Source: an uncultured Clostridia bacterium (GTDB lineage: Bacteria > Bacillota > Clostridia > Oscillospirales > Ruminococcaceae). From it: 64,000 bases of DNA. The stretch covers positions 1-64,000 of the forward strand of contig CANRAS010000002.1 in NCBI GenBank assembly GCA_947628655.1, written 5' to 3'. How positions within the stretch are numbered: the first letter of the stretch is position 1; each line of letters begins with the position of its first letter. Both the position numbers and the translations under genes were made by a program. Under the pieces are notes generated by a model, which worked only from the letters and a program-made list of their open reading frames with translations, did no database searches and was not told the origin of the DNA. This document shows, one piece after another, positions 17,387 to 25,311 of this stretch.

Positions 17387-17614
17387 ATGAGCGACATCAC
17401 AAATTACGAGAATCTGGCGAACGCAATCATCCTGCAGGCTGTGAAGGATTACCGTATGGCTCTTAAAAGCCTTAAGGCGAATCCGAGGAACAGGACGGCG
17501 ATGGCGGACAAGGACGAAATCGAGAGATTCTTCCGTTCCGGGTGGTTCTCGGTACTTACGAGTGTTGATGGCGAGATGCTGATCCGCTCCCTGCAAATGG
17601 AGGTGGACGCATGA
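17387..17614 (+). CDS. 75-residue phage hypothetical protein
   Basis: Mostly helical: MSDITNYENLANAIILQAVK, YRMALKSLKANPRNR, DEIERFFRSGWFSVLTSVDG. A GGGAGGT site precedes ATG 17387 and the stop overlaps the start of the DUF1492 gene by four bases (ATGA). Proteins of this size and pattern commonly precede DUF1492 genes in Firmicute prophages, suggesting a joint regulatory role. No catalytic motif is visible. Confidence 0.75.
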   Translation: MSDITNYENLANAIILQAVKDYRMALKSLKANPRNRTAMADKDEIERFFRSGWFSVLTSVDGEMLIRSLQMEVDA

Positions 17615-18024
17615 CCGCAAAAGAATATCTGAACCAGGCGCGGCACCTGGACGCACTCATCAACTGCCGCCTGCGTGAGATTGACTACTGGAAGGATTTA
17701 TCGAGCGGCGTCTCAGGCATGAGGTTTGACGGAATGCCGCATAATCCCAACCGTCCGACAGAGGCTCCCTTCGTCAGGTGTCTTGAGAAGATAGACGAGA
17801 TTCAGCGGAGCGTGGAGGAAAAGATCACATACCTTGTACGGCTCAAGGAAGAAATCAACACTGCGATAGATAAGCTGGAAAACCGTGACGAACAGTTGGT
17901 ACTCCGTTACCGCTACCTTGACGACTGTACTTGGGAGGAAATCTCCCGGATGCTGAACGTGTCGCTGCGCACGGTGCATCGCATACATGGGTCGGCTCTT
18001 CAGAATTTTTCTGTCCCGGATTGA
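17611..18024 (+). CDS. DUF1492/ArpU-type sigma-like late transcription regulator
   Basis: 137 residues. N-terminal helices with TAKEYLNQARHLDALIN, then VEEKITYLVRLKEEI and LENRDEQLVLRYRYLDDCTW, followed by a C-terminal sigma region 4-like helix-turn-helix (EEISRMLNVSLRTVHRIHGSA). Proteins of this kind activate late operons in Gram-positive phages. Immediately downstream are three TGGCAC boxes spaced 10 bp in front of the HNH-terminase operon, a good candidate for its binding site. Confidence 0.85.
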   Translation: MTAKEYLNQARHLDALINCRLREIDYWKDLSSGVSGMRFDGMPHNPNRPTEAPFVRCLEKIDEIQRSVEEKITYLVRLKEEINTAIDKLENRDEQLVLRYRYLDDCTWEEISRMLNVSLRTVHRIHGSALQNFSVPD

Positions 18025-18028
18025 AAGT

Positions 18029-18079
18029 TGGCACGGTTTGGCACAGTATGGCACACTTGACCTATGGTATGATTACAAT
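18029..18079 (+). promoter_or_regulatory. candidate activated late promoter with three TGGCAC boxes
   Basis: TGGCAC occurs at 18029-18034, 18039-18044 and 18049-18054, exactly one helical turn apart. TATGAT at 18068-18073 can act as the -10 element; a normal -35 hexamer would then fall at 18045-18050, over the third box. This fits an activator or sigma-like protein replacing -35 recognition. Confidence 0.55.
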
Positions 18080-18098
18080 AGCAAAGTAGAGTAAGACG

Positions 18099-18130
18099 AG
18101 CCTCGGAGGAGCAATCCTTCCGGGGCTTTT
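18099..18130 (+). terminator. hairpin with T tract upstream of the HNH gene
   Basis: AGCCTCGGAGGA (18099-18110) pairs imperfectly with TCCTTCCGGGGCT (18115-18127), followed by TTTT. Lying between the candidate late promoter and the HNH gene, it may be a leaky or regulated terminator of the late transcript. Confidence 0.6.
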
Positions 18131-18158
18131 CTTATGTCCGGAAAGCGAGGTGATTTGT

Positions 18159-18524
18159 ATGCCGAGGAAACCAAGGCGCGGGTGCGCTGCAAGCGGATGT
18201 CCAAGGCTGGCTGTCGAGGGCGGTCAATATTGCGAAGAGCATCAGAGACTTGCCGCACAGCAGTACAACAAACACACGCGCAGTCCCGACACGAACAAGA
18301 AGTACGGCCGAGCCTGGAAGAGAATCCGTGACCGTTATGCTGCGGCGCATCCTCTGTGTGAGCGGTGCCTTAAGGAAGGACGGTTGACTCCCGTGGAAGA
18401 GGTACACCATATCCTCCCCATCTCCCAAGGCGGCGATCATCGTGAGAGCAACCTCATGTCGCTCTGTCAGTCCTGCCACACCAAGATTCATCTTGAAATG
18501 GGTGACAGACAGATTCGCAGCTGA
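18159..18524 (+). CDS. HNH endonuclease (packaging-associated)
   Basis: 121 residues from ATG 18159 (GCGAGGTGA upstream; GTG 18150 is an alternative). The N-terminal Cys/His residues CAASGCPRLAVEGGQYCEEH form a likely zinc site. The HNH core reads CERCLKEG, VEEVHHILPISQGGDH, ESNLMSLCQSCHTKIH. HNH proteins directly upstream of terminase genes assist terminase in cutting at cos sites in many phages. It is followed by a conserved non-coding segment and the small terminase. Confidence 0.92.
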   Translation: MPRKPRRGCAASGCPRLAVEGGQYCEEHQRLAAQQYNKHTRSPDTNKKYGRAWKRIRDRYAAAHPLCERCLKEGRLTPVEEVHHILPISQGGDHRESNLMSLCQSCHTKIHLEMGDRQIRS

Positions 18525-18534
18525 CCGGGAGGGG

Positions 18535-18618
18535 CGGTCAAAATCTCTACGGGTCCTTTATGCGGACAGCGGCCTGGGGCTTCGTGTGCAAATTTTCGTA
18601 TTCAAACGGGGTATTAAC
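18535..18618. other. probable cos region
   Basis: Non-coding stretch between the HNH and small terminase genes, containing GGTCAAAATCTCTACGGG, TGCGGACAGCGGCCTGGGGC, TTCGTGTGCAAATTTTCG and a TTCAAACGGGG tail. I recall very similar words at this exact place in other Firmicute cos phages with HNH and P27-type terminase genes. The cut position cannot be read from the sequence. Confidence 0.5.
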
Positions 18619-18646
18619 CCGGTGAATGCAGATCGGAGGTGAGAAT

Positions 18647-19198
18647 GTGGCAAAAGACGGTACCAACAGGGGCGGTCCCAGACCGGGAACAGGTCCGAAA
18701 AGGAAACCGCTCGTGGACAAGATACAAGACGGCACGGCAAAGGGAACGCTGGTGATGCCGGATGATCTGCCGGAGCCTGCGGATATCCAGGGCGAGGATG
18801 TTCCTCCCGTCAGGGATTACCTCAAGGCAAAGCAGAAAAACGGCAGCGACCTGTGTGCCGAGGAGATTTTCAGAGAGACTTGGCTTTGGCTCAAGGCGCG
18901 GGGCTGTGAAATGTTAGTAAACAACCAGCTTATAGAGCAGTATGCGATGAGCGTGGCGCGGTGGATTCAATGCGAGGAAGCAATATCCGAGTTCGGATAC
19001 CTTGCCAAGCATCCCACCACGGGGAACGCCATCGCATCGCCTTATGTGTCCATGAGCCGCGACTACAAGAAACAGGTCAATGCGGACTGGTTCCAAATCT
19101 ATCAAATCGTGCGTGAGAACTGCTCCGTGGAATATGACGGCGCAAGCCCGCAGGACGATCTGATGGAGCGGCTGCTCCGTGCAAGGAACAGAAAATAA
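18647..19198 (+). CDS. phage terminase small subunit, P27 family
   Basis: 183 residues from GTG 18647, preceded by GGAGGTGAG; the ATG at 18626 lacks a site. The start AKDGTNRGGPRPGTGPKRKP is typical of P27 terminases, followed by the KRKPLVDKIQ linker and a helical domain with WLKARG, ARWIQCEEAI and SMSRDYKKQVNADWFQI. It recognises the packaging site (probably the adjacent cos). Unusually, the large subunit is encoded about 6 kb further on, with methylation genes in between. Confidence 0.88.
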   Translation: MAKDGTNRGGPRPGTGPKRKPLVDKIQDGTAKGTLVMPDDLPEPADIQGEDVPPVRDYLKAKQKNGSDLCAEEIFRETWLWLKARGCEMLVNNQLIEQYAMSVARWIQCEEAISEFGYLAKHPTTGNAIASPYVSMSRDYKKQVNADWFQIYQIVRENCSVEYDGASPQDDLMERLLRARNRK

Positions 19199-19217
19199 AA
19201 GAAATGGAGATATGGAC

Positions 19218-20387
19218 ATGAAAACTTATAAGACAGCAGAAAGCGTATGCGCAGGACATCCCGACAAGCTGTGTGACTTCATCGCCGACAGCATCCTGGA
19301 CACCTGCCTTTACAAAGACAAGTCCTCCCGCGTAGCCTGCGAGGTCATGGCGGCGGGAAGGCGTATCATCGTTGCGGGTGAGATCACCTGCTCGAAGCCC
19401 GTGGATATCCGTTACATCGTTCGCAGGGCATTGGAGAAGGTCGGGTACAATCCTTACGGCTTTCTCATCTATGTGTTTATCCGAAAGCAGAGCTGCGATA
19501 TCGCTGGCAGTGTGGATATGAGTATCGAAGCAAGGAACGGCGATACCTCCTGCTATGCCAACCTGGGTGCGGGCGATCAGGGTACCGTTTACGGCTATGC
19601 CACGAATGAGACGAATGAGTATATTCCCCTGCCGCTCCTTCTTTCACACAAAATATGTAAAAGACTGGACACGGTAAGGCGCGACAACCTCATCCACGGC
19701 ATTAAGCCGGACGGCAAGGCGCAGGTCACGGTGGAGTATGAGGACGGAAAGCCGAAGCGCATAAAGACCATCGTGGTATCCGTTCAGCACGACAAGGATA
19801 AGGACTTGGATGTGTTAAAGAGCGAAATCATCGCCGAGGTGCTACATCCCGTATTTACCAAGTTCCCGTTTGATGCCGATACAGAAATTCTCGTCAATCC
19901 CTCCGGCAGATTTGTGGAGGGCGGTCCCAAGGCTGACACGGGACTGACGGGCAGGAAACTGATGGTGGATACCTACGGCGGACTCGGCGCTCATGGCGGC
20001 GGCGCGTTCTCCGGCAAGGACCCCACTAAGGTCGACCGCTCCGGCGCGTACATGGCAAGGTGTATCGCAAAGAACATTGTTTTCGCAGAACTGGCTGACG
20101 AGTGCCAGGTCGCTATCAGCTACGCCATCGGAAAAGCCAATCCCGTGGCTGTCCAGATCGATACGTTCGGTACGGGCAAGGTCAGCGATGAGGTACTTGC
20201 GAAAGCCGTGAACGATGTATTCAATATGCGTCCGGCGGCGATCATCAACGAGTTCTGCCTGCGGAACTGCTCCTTTGCGGACTACTCCGCATATGGGCAT
20301 TTCGGAAATGGCTATCCCACCTGGGAGCATACCGACAAATACAGAGAATTAAGGGAGGCGGTGAAGCGTTATGAAGACAACGAGTGA
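19218..20387 (+). CDS. metK: phage-encoded S-adenosylmethionine synthetase
   Basis: 389 residues, full length for MetK (about 380-400). Family motifs are present: TAESVCAGHPDKLCDFIADS (ATP/methionine site), GAGDQG with a following YGYATNE, IKPDGKAQVTVEY, FVEGGPKADTGLTGRK and GAFSGKDPTKVDRSGAYMAR. GGAGA is best spaced for ATG 19218. It makes SAM from methionine and ATP. It overlaps the next methyltransferase gene by 17 bases, so the phage appears to supply cofactor for its own DNA methylation. It is phage-located by context; host metK would be a separate gene. Confidence 0.96.
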   Translation: MKTYKTAESVCAGHPDKLCDFIADSILDTCLYKDKSSRVACEVMAAGRRIIVAGEITCSKPVDIRYIVRRALEKVGYNPYGFLIYVFIRKQSCDIAGSVDMSIEARNGDTSCYANLGAGDQGTVYGYATNETNEYIPLPLLLSHKICKRLDTVRRDNLIHGIKPDGKAQVTVEYEDGKPKRIKTIVVSVQHDKDKDLDVLKSEIIAEVLHPVFTKFPFDADTEILVNPSGRFVEGGPKADTGLTGRKLMVDTYGGLGAHGGGAFSGKDPTKVDRSGAYMARCIAKNIVFAELADECQVAISYAIGKANPVAVQIDTFGTGKVSDEVLAKAVNDVFNMRPAAIINEFCLRNCSFADYSAYGHFGNGYPTWEHTDKYRELREAVKRYEDNE

Positions 20388-21609
20388 AATGCAGCTTGTT
20401 CCGATTGGGAAACTCGTGCCGTATGTGAATAACGCGCGTACCCACTCCCCGGAACAGATAAATAAGCTCCGTTCCTCCCTCCGGGAGTTCGGCTTCATCA
20501 ATCCCGTGATCATCGACCGTGACTTTGGCGTTATCGCAGGCCACGGTCGCATTCTTGCGGCGAAAGAGGAAGGCATCGCGGAGGTTCCGTGTGTCTTTGC
20601 CGACCATCTGACGGAAGCGCAGAAGAAAGCGTACATCATTGCCGACAACCGCATGGCAATGGATGCCGGATGGGACGAGGAGCTTCTGCGCGTGGAGATC
20701 GAAGCACTGCAGGCAGAGGCTTTCGACCTTTCCCTCACGGGTTTTGACGAGAAGGAACTGTCCGACCTGTTCAAGGACGATACCGATGTGCAGGAGGACG
20801 ATTTCGATGTGGAAGCGGAACTGGAAAAGCCAACCTTCTCCAAGAGCGGAGACGTGTGGACGCTCGGACGGCACAGGCTTGTCTGCGGCGATTCCACGAA
20901 AGCGGAAACCTTCGACACGCTCATGCAGGGACGGAAGGCAAACCTTGTGGTGACCGATCCTCCGTACAACGTGAACTACGAAGGTACCGCCGGGAAGATC
21001 AAGAACGACAACCTTGCAGATGAGAAGTTCTATCAGTTCCTTTTCGATGCCTTTTCAAACATCGAAAAGGTTATGGCAGACGATGCGTCCATCTATGTGT
21101 TCCATGCGGACACCGAGGGGCTGAACTTCCGCAAAGCATTCTCGGACGCGGGATTCTATCTCTCCGGCTGCTGTATCTGGAAGAAACCGAGCCTGGTGCT
21201 TGGACGCTCACCGTATCAATGGCAGCATGAGCCTTGTCTCTACGGATGGAAGAAAAGCGGAAAGCACCAGTGGTACGCCGACCGCAAGCAGACCACGATA
21301 TGGGAGTTCGAGAAAACCAAGAAGAACACGGATCATCCGACCATGAAGCCCATTCCGCTCCTGGCGTATCCGATACAGAATTCTTCCATGAGCAACACGC
21401 TCATCCTCGATCCGTTCGGCGGCAGCGGCAGTACGCTCATTGCTTGTGAGCAGACCGACAGGGATTGTTACACTATCGAACTGGATGAGAAATACTGCGA
21501 TGTCATCGTGAAGCGGTACATCGAGCAGGTCGGCTCTGCGGACAGCGTTTCCGTGGAGAGGGACGGCAAGACATACACCTTCGCAGAACTGGAGGTGTCC
21601 GATGAATAA
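20371..21609 (+). CDS. ParB-domain / N4-N6 DNA methyltransferase fusion
   Basis: 412 residues. The N-terminal ParB-like domain (PYVNNARTHSPEQINKLRSS; GVIAGHGRILAAKEEG) is fused through an acidic linker to an amino-methyltransferase: TDPPYNVNYEG (motif IV, DPPY) followed later by LDPFGGSGSTLIACEQT (motif I) and ELDEKYCDVIVKRY. Motif order IV then I places it in the beta class. It methylates adenine or cytosine amino groups in phage DNA. The start overlaps metK and the end overlaps the C5 methyltransferase by eight bases. Confidence 0.93.
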   Translation: MKTTSEMQLVPIGKLVPYVNNARTHSPEQINKLRSSLREFGFINPVIIDRDFGVIAGHGRILAAKEEGIAEVPCVFADHLTEAQKKAYIIADNRMAMDAGWDEELLRVEIEALQAEAFDLSLTGFDEKELSDLFKDDTDVQEDDFDVEAELEKPTFSKSGDVWTLGRHRLVCGDSTKAETFDTLMQGRKANLVVTDPPYNVNYEGTAGKIKNDNLADEKFYQFLFDAFSNIEKVMADDASIYVFHADTEGLNFRKAFSDAGFYLSGCCIWKKPSLVLGRSPYQWQHEPCLYGWKKSGKHQWYADRKQTTIWEFEKTKKNTDHPTMKPIPLLAYPIQNSSMSNTLILDPFGGSGSTLIACEQTDRDCYTIELDEKYCDVIVKRYIEQVGSADSVSVERDGKTYTFAELEVSDE

Positions 21610-23413
21610 ACTGACGCTCGGCAGCCTGTTTGACGGCTCCGGCGGTTTTCCTTTGGGCGGCTTGATTTCCGGCATTGCTCCCGTGTGGGCATCGGAGATC
21701 GAGCCGTTTCCTATTAGGGTGACCACCAAGCGGCTGCCTTTTATGAAACACTACGGCGATGTTTCCAAGATGGACGGCGGGAGCATCGAGCCTGTGGATA
21801 TCATCACGTTCGGTTCGCCTTGTCAGGACATGAGCATTGCGGGCAAGCGTGAGGGGCTGGACGGCAATCGCTCCGGGCTTTTCTATGAAGCCGTCCGAAT
21901 CATCAAGGAAATGAGGTGTGCCACCAATGGCAAATATCCAAGATACATCGTGTGGGAGAACGTCCCTGGGGCATTCTCCTCAAACAAGGGAGAGGACTTC
22001 CGGTGCGTCCTCGAAAGCGTCTGCCGCATCGCAGACGAAACCGTATCTGTTCCTTCAGTTAAGAAGTGGCAGTCCGCAGGAAGCATCGTGGGAGACGGTT
22101 ACTCCGTTGCCTGGAGAGTCCTTGACGCTCAGTATTGGGGAGTTCCCCAGAGAAGAAAACGCATCTACCTTGTCGCAGATTTTGCAGGCGGGAGTGCCGG
22201 AAAAATACTATTTGAGTCAGAAGGCGTGTCTGGGTATTCTGCGGAGGGCTTCCGCGCGTGGCAAGGAGCTGCCGCTGATGCTGGCGAGGGCTTTGGAGAG
22301 GCAGGCACTTTCTGCCTGAACGACCAGGGCGGACAGCGGATGGACTTGACCGAGGATGTGACGAACACGCTCCGTGCGGAAAGCCATCATCCTCCACTGG
22401 TGTTCGAGAACCACTCGCAGGATTCCAGATACACGGGACCGCTCGATGTGGCGCAGACCGTTCTTTCCACCTTCGGCACGGGCGGCAATAACCAGCCCTT
22501 CGTGGTGGAGACACCGAAAACGCTGAAGATACGCTCCGGTTGCGAGGGTGGCGGCAAGGGCGCACTGATACAAGACGATAAGTCAGCCACGCTCGGCTGC
22601 AACAATGACCAGACGCTGTTCGTTCCGACAGCCTTCGGCATCTGCTCCAAGGAGAGCAATTCCATGAAGTCGGACAATCCGCACAGCGGTTTTTATAAAG
22701 CCGATACTTCGCGGACACTTGACGGGAACGGCGGTAATCCCTCCTGCAACCAGGGCGGCATGGCTGTGGTGGCTCTTGAGGGCAACGGCGCAAGACCATC
22801 CCATAAGGGCAGCGGTTTCTCCGAAGATAATGTCAGCTTCACGCTGAACGCTACGGAGCAACACGGCGTGGCATACGGCATCGACCGAGCTACCTATAAC
22901 ATGGGGCAGAACGCACAGTTCGGAATTGCGGTCGAGGAAGAAGTCGAGCCTACGATGGTAGCGAAGGGACCGGGTGCGGTGGCGCATCCCGTCTATACCA
23001 CGAGCAAGAATTCCTATCATACGGAAGCCGAGGAGGATGTGGCGAACACGCTGGTCGCTACGGACTACAAGGACCCGCCTACCATCTCCGAAGAACCGTA
23101 CTACATCGTCCGCAGGCTCACGCCGACCGAGTGCGCAAGACTGCAGGGCTTCCCGGACTGGTGGTGCGATGATCTCGGCACGGAAAAGCCTTCCGATGAA
23201 GAAATGTACTATTGGTACAAGGTGTTCGAGACATGGCGGCTGGCTACCGCTCCCGAAAGCAAGCCCAAGACCTCGAAGCAGATAAAGAAGTGGCTTGCCG
23301 ATCCGTATTCCGATTCTGCGGAGTATAAGATGTGGGGCAATGGCGTGGCTCTGCCGTGTGTGGTTTTCGTGCTTTCGGGCATTGTGTATTACTCACAGTT
23401 TCCGACCGCATAA
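21602..23413 (+). CDS. phage DNA cytosine-5 methyltransferase with repetitive variable region
   Basis: 603 residues, much longer than usual C5 enzymes. Motif I LGSLFDGSGGFPLGG, motif IV FGSPCQDMSIAG, motif VI WENVPGAF, VPQRRKRIYLV (motif VIII), then a ~260-residue insert (about 235-495), then LTPTECARLQGFPDWW (motif IX) and WGNGVALP (motif X). The insert consists of divergent units with T-L/V followed by a Gly/Asn-rich turn and a hydrophobic strand, for example DVTNTLRAESHHPPLVFE, DVAQTVLSTFGTGGNNQPFV and SRTLDGNGGNPSCNQGGMAV. This replaces a standard target-recognition domain. It is coupled to the ParB methyltransferase and metK. Confidence 0.92.
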   Translation: MNKLTLGSLFDGSGGFPLGGLISGIAPVWASEIEPFPIRVTTKRLPFMKHYGDVSKMDGGSIEPVDIITFGSPCQDMSIAGKREGLDGNRSGLFYEAVRIIKEMRCATNGKYPRYIVWENVPGAFSSNKGEDFRCVLESVCRIADETVSVPSVKKWQSAGSIVGDGYSVAWRVLDAQYWGVPQRRKRIYLVADFAGGSAGKILFESEGVSGYSAEGFRAWQGAAADAGEGFGEAGTFCLNDQGGQRMDLTEDVTNTLRAESHHPPLVFENHSQDSRYTGPLDVAQTVLSTFGTGGNNQPFVVETPKTLKIRSGCEGGGKGALIQDDKSATLGCNNDQTLFVPTAFGICSKESNSMKSDNPHSGFYKADTSRTLDGNGGNPSCNQGGMAVVALEGNGARPSHKGSGFSEDNVSFTLNATEQHGVAYGIDRATYNMGQNAQFGIAVEEEVEPTMVAKGPGAVAHPVYTTSKNSYHTEAEEDVANTLVATDYKDPPTISEEPYYIVRRLTPTECARLQGFPDWWCDDLGTEKPSDEEMYYWYKVFETWRLATAPESKPKTSKQIKKWLADPYSDSAEYKMWGNGVALPCVVFVLSGIVYYSQFPTA

Positions 23414-23451
23414 TCGGGCGGTTATTCTACGGTGGAAAATCTTTTATTTGC

Positions 23452-23484
23452 TTGCTATTTCCGGGCTTTAGAGTGATGTATATA
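23452..23484 (+). promoter_or_regulatory. phage promoter-like element, copy A
   Basis: TTGCTA (23452-23457), 17 bp, then GATGTA inside AGAGTGATGTATA (23470-23482). The AGAGTGATRTATA word and spacing recur at 24841-24871 and 45683-45713, each before a phage gene, so this is likely a phage promoter class with a non-consensus -10. Confidence 0.5.
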
Positions 23485-23529
23485 CATGCCGAAAGGCACA
23501 GAAAACAAGCAAAAACGGAGGTAAACGCA

Positions 23530-24246
23530 ATGCAAGTAAAGTACAACGTAACAGGCGCAAGGCGCAAGGAACTGGTCAAGGTCATCGCCGACACCACGGG
23601 AGCAAAGGCAGAATACAAATTCATGCCGACCTGCAACTACGAGATCAACTACTTCACGGTCACCAAGGACGGGACGCTCCTCTTCGATGACCGCGCCGAC
23701 AGCGAGGAGGTCGAGCGGGTGCTTGAAGCCATCGCCGCCGCAGGCTTTGAATGTGAGCCGCAGGACGGCGCGGATTCGGAGGTCGAGGAAGAATCCGAAA
23801 CCGAGGACAGCGCGGCACAAGCCGCCGCAGAGGGGCTTACGGTGGCGGTTCCGAGGGACAGCCTTTCGGACGCAGCCCTTGAGAACCTTCAGCGGATCGT
23901 AGATTCCAAGGCGGCACTTATGAAAAAGGCGCTTGGCGCGGACAGCCTTCCGATTGAGGTGACGGACGAGAAGGTATCCTTCCCTTGGTTCACGGAGATG
24001 GACGGCGATTCCGCAAAGGCATATATGCACCTTGTTTCCGCACTCTGCGAGATGGCGAGAAACGCCAAGCGCGTGACCGCCACGGAAAAGGAAGTGGACA
24101 ACGAGAAGTACGCATTCCGCTGTTTCCTCCTGCGGCTGGGCTTCATCGGCGCGGAGTACAAGGTCGAGCGGAAAATCCTGCTGAAGAACCTCACAGGCTC
24201 CTCGGCTTTCAAGAATGGAGGTGTCGACCATGAGATTTCCGAATAA
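23530..24246 (+). CDS. phage accessory protein of the so-called virulence-related family
   Basis: 238 residues from ATG 23530, preceded by ACGGAGG. The N-terminal domain (MQVKYNVTGARRKELVKVIA, FMPTCNYEINYFTVTKDGTL) matches Firmicute prophage proteins often labelled virulence-related, though no virulence function is shown. A long acidic, low-complexity linker (EEESETEDSAAQAAAEG) leads to a C-terminal domain with FPWFTEMDGDSAKAYMHLV and FRCFLLRLGFIGAEYK. It overlaps the DUF4314 gene by 17 bases. Confidence 0.75.
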   Translation: MQVKYNVTGARRKELVKVIADTTGAKAEYKFMPTCNYEINYFTVTKDGTLLFDDRADSEEVERVLEAIAAAGFECEPQDGADSEVEEESETEDSAAQAAAEGLTVAVPRDSLSDAALENLQRIVDSKAALMKKALGADSLPIEVTDEKVSFPWFTEMDGDSAKAYMHLVSALCEMARNAKRVTATEKEVDNEKYAFRCFLLRLGFIGAEYKVERKILLKNLTGSSAFKNGGVDHEISE

Positions 24247-24625
24247 AGAAACGGTAGAGCGTATCCGCAGGGAGTACTCTGCGGGCGCACGGGTGGAACT
24301 GGTACGGATGGAGGACGTGCAGGCTCCGCCTGTCGGAACGAAAGGCACCGTCCTCGGCGTGGACGATACCGGCTCCCTCCTCATGCGGTGGGACACGGGC
24401 AGCGGACTGAACGTGGTTTACGGCGAGGATATCGTAAAGAAGCTCGCAACGGTCACGACCATCTGCTATGGAGAGAAAAAGGTGTGGGATTCCCGCAAGG
24501 AAGCCGCCGACTTCTTCCTGCAGGCTATCGCAGGTTCGGAAGGAGCAGAGTGCGAACGCTATACCACGATCTACGCAAAGCTGGTATCGGGATTGGAGGT
24601 GTGCAGCGATGACGCAGAAGATTAA
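24230..24625 (+). CDS. DUF4314-domain phage protein
   Basis: 131 residues from ATG 24230 (GGAGGTG upstream). The N-terminal ~75 residues, MRFPNKETVERIRREYSAG to DIVKKL, match the DUF4314 pattern with VGTKGTVLGVDDTGSLLMRW and SGLNVVYGED, a small beta-barrel-like fold. A C-terminal helical extension (KKVWDSRKEAADFFLQAIAG, ERYTTIYAKLVSG) follows. It is frequent in Clostridia prophages next to virulence-related and DUF5049-like genes; function unknown. Confidence 0.8.
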   Translation: MRFPNKETVERIRREYSAGARVELVRMEDVQAPPVGTKGTVLGVDDTGSLLMRWDTGSGLNVVYGEDIVKKLATVTTICYGEKKVWDSRKEAADFFLQAIAGSEGAECERYTTIYAKLVSGLEVCSDDAED

Positions 24626-24788
24626 GGAACAGATTCTCGCAATCCGCGAGACAGGGCTTACTAATATGTTCGATGTGAACATGGTGCAGCGCCTTGCTTA
24701 TGCGCGGGACTTCTACGAACTGGTCAATTATCTGGAGGAGCATAGGAAGGAATACGTCCGCTTCATTTTGACTGGCGAAGAGGAATAA
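24609..24788 (+). CDS. DUF5049-like small phage protein
   Basis: 59 residues, from ATG 24609 overlapping the DUF4314 gene by 17 bases with GGAGGTG upstream. It is helical: KIKEQILAIRETGLTNMFDV, VQRLAYARDFYELVNYL, EHRKEYVRFILTGEEE. The pattern IREtGltNMFD...V...A...fyeLV is the DUF5049 type found in the same gene cluster of related prophages. No enzymatic motif is visible. Confidence 0.75.
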   Translation: MTQKIKEQILAIRETGLTNMFDVNMVQRLAYARDFYELVNYLEEHRKEYVRFILTGEEE

Positions 24789-24840
24789 ATTACACAGTTT
24801 CCGGGGAGGATATCTGGTACATATATTTCTCGGAATTGAC

Positions 24841-24871
24841 TTGATATTATGTGCTTTTAGAGTGATATATG
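24841..24871 (+). promoter_or_regulatory. phage promoter-like element, copy B
   Basis: TTGATA (24841-24846), 17 bp, then GATATA within AGAGTGATATATG. The following leader (TACATACCGAAAGGCAAAG, then AAAACGGAGG) is almost the same as that after copy A, up to the ribosome site of the gene at 24918. Confidence 0.5.
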
Positions 24872-24917
24872 TACATACCGAAAGGCAAAGAAAACACCGA
24901 AAACGGAGGACACGAAC

Positions 24918-25193
24918 ATGACGATCAACGACGCAACGAGAAAATACAGACTGCCGAATCCTACCACGCCGGAGGATTTGGAATGCAGATGGAGCAAGCT
25001 GCTGACCTTTGGAGACAAGGTGGTCATCGCGGGATACTACTACAACGGGCAGAACAAGCCCTGCTACTTCGGAGCAACCTACGAGTTCCTTGACGATGAC
25101 CATACCTGCGAAGGAGCCATCGGACTGCGGGCGGCAAGCGAGGTCGAGTTTGAGGATGACGGCCACGCAATCGCCTGGGCGATGCAGCAGTAA
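24918..25193 (+). CDS. 91-residue phage hypothetical protein
   Basis: ATG 24918 preceded by CGGAGG. Sequence features: YRLPNPTTPEDLECRWSKLL, FGDKVVIAGYYYNGQNKPCY, FGATYEFLDDDHTCEGAIGL and a C-terminal EDDGHAIAWAMQQ. It appears as a small mixed alpha/beta protein; no family was recognised. It has its own promoter-like leader shared with the gene at 23530, suggesting common timing of expression. Confidence 0.7.
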   Translation: MTINDATRKYRLPNPTTPEDLECRWSKLLTFGDKVVIAGYYYNGQNKPCYFGATYEFLDDDHTCEGAIGLRAASEVEFEDDGHAIAWAMQQ

Positions 25194-25264
25194 AACACAG
25201 CAATCCGAATAACCAAGGAGACGGGCCGGAAGGCTCTGTCTCTCGTACAGATACATTTTGGAAG

Positions 25265-25288
25265 GTCGCAGAAATGCGGCTATTTTTT
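25265..25288 (+). terminator. intrinsic terminator before the large terminase
   Basis: GTCGCA (25265-25270), loop GAAA, TGCGGC (25275-25280), then TATTTTTT. It separates the accessory block from the head operon and ends 24 bases before the terminase start. Confidence 0.7.
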
Positions 25289-25311
25289 ATGCCATTTGGG
25301 AGGTGGTGCAA

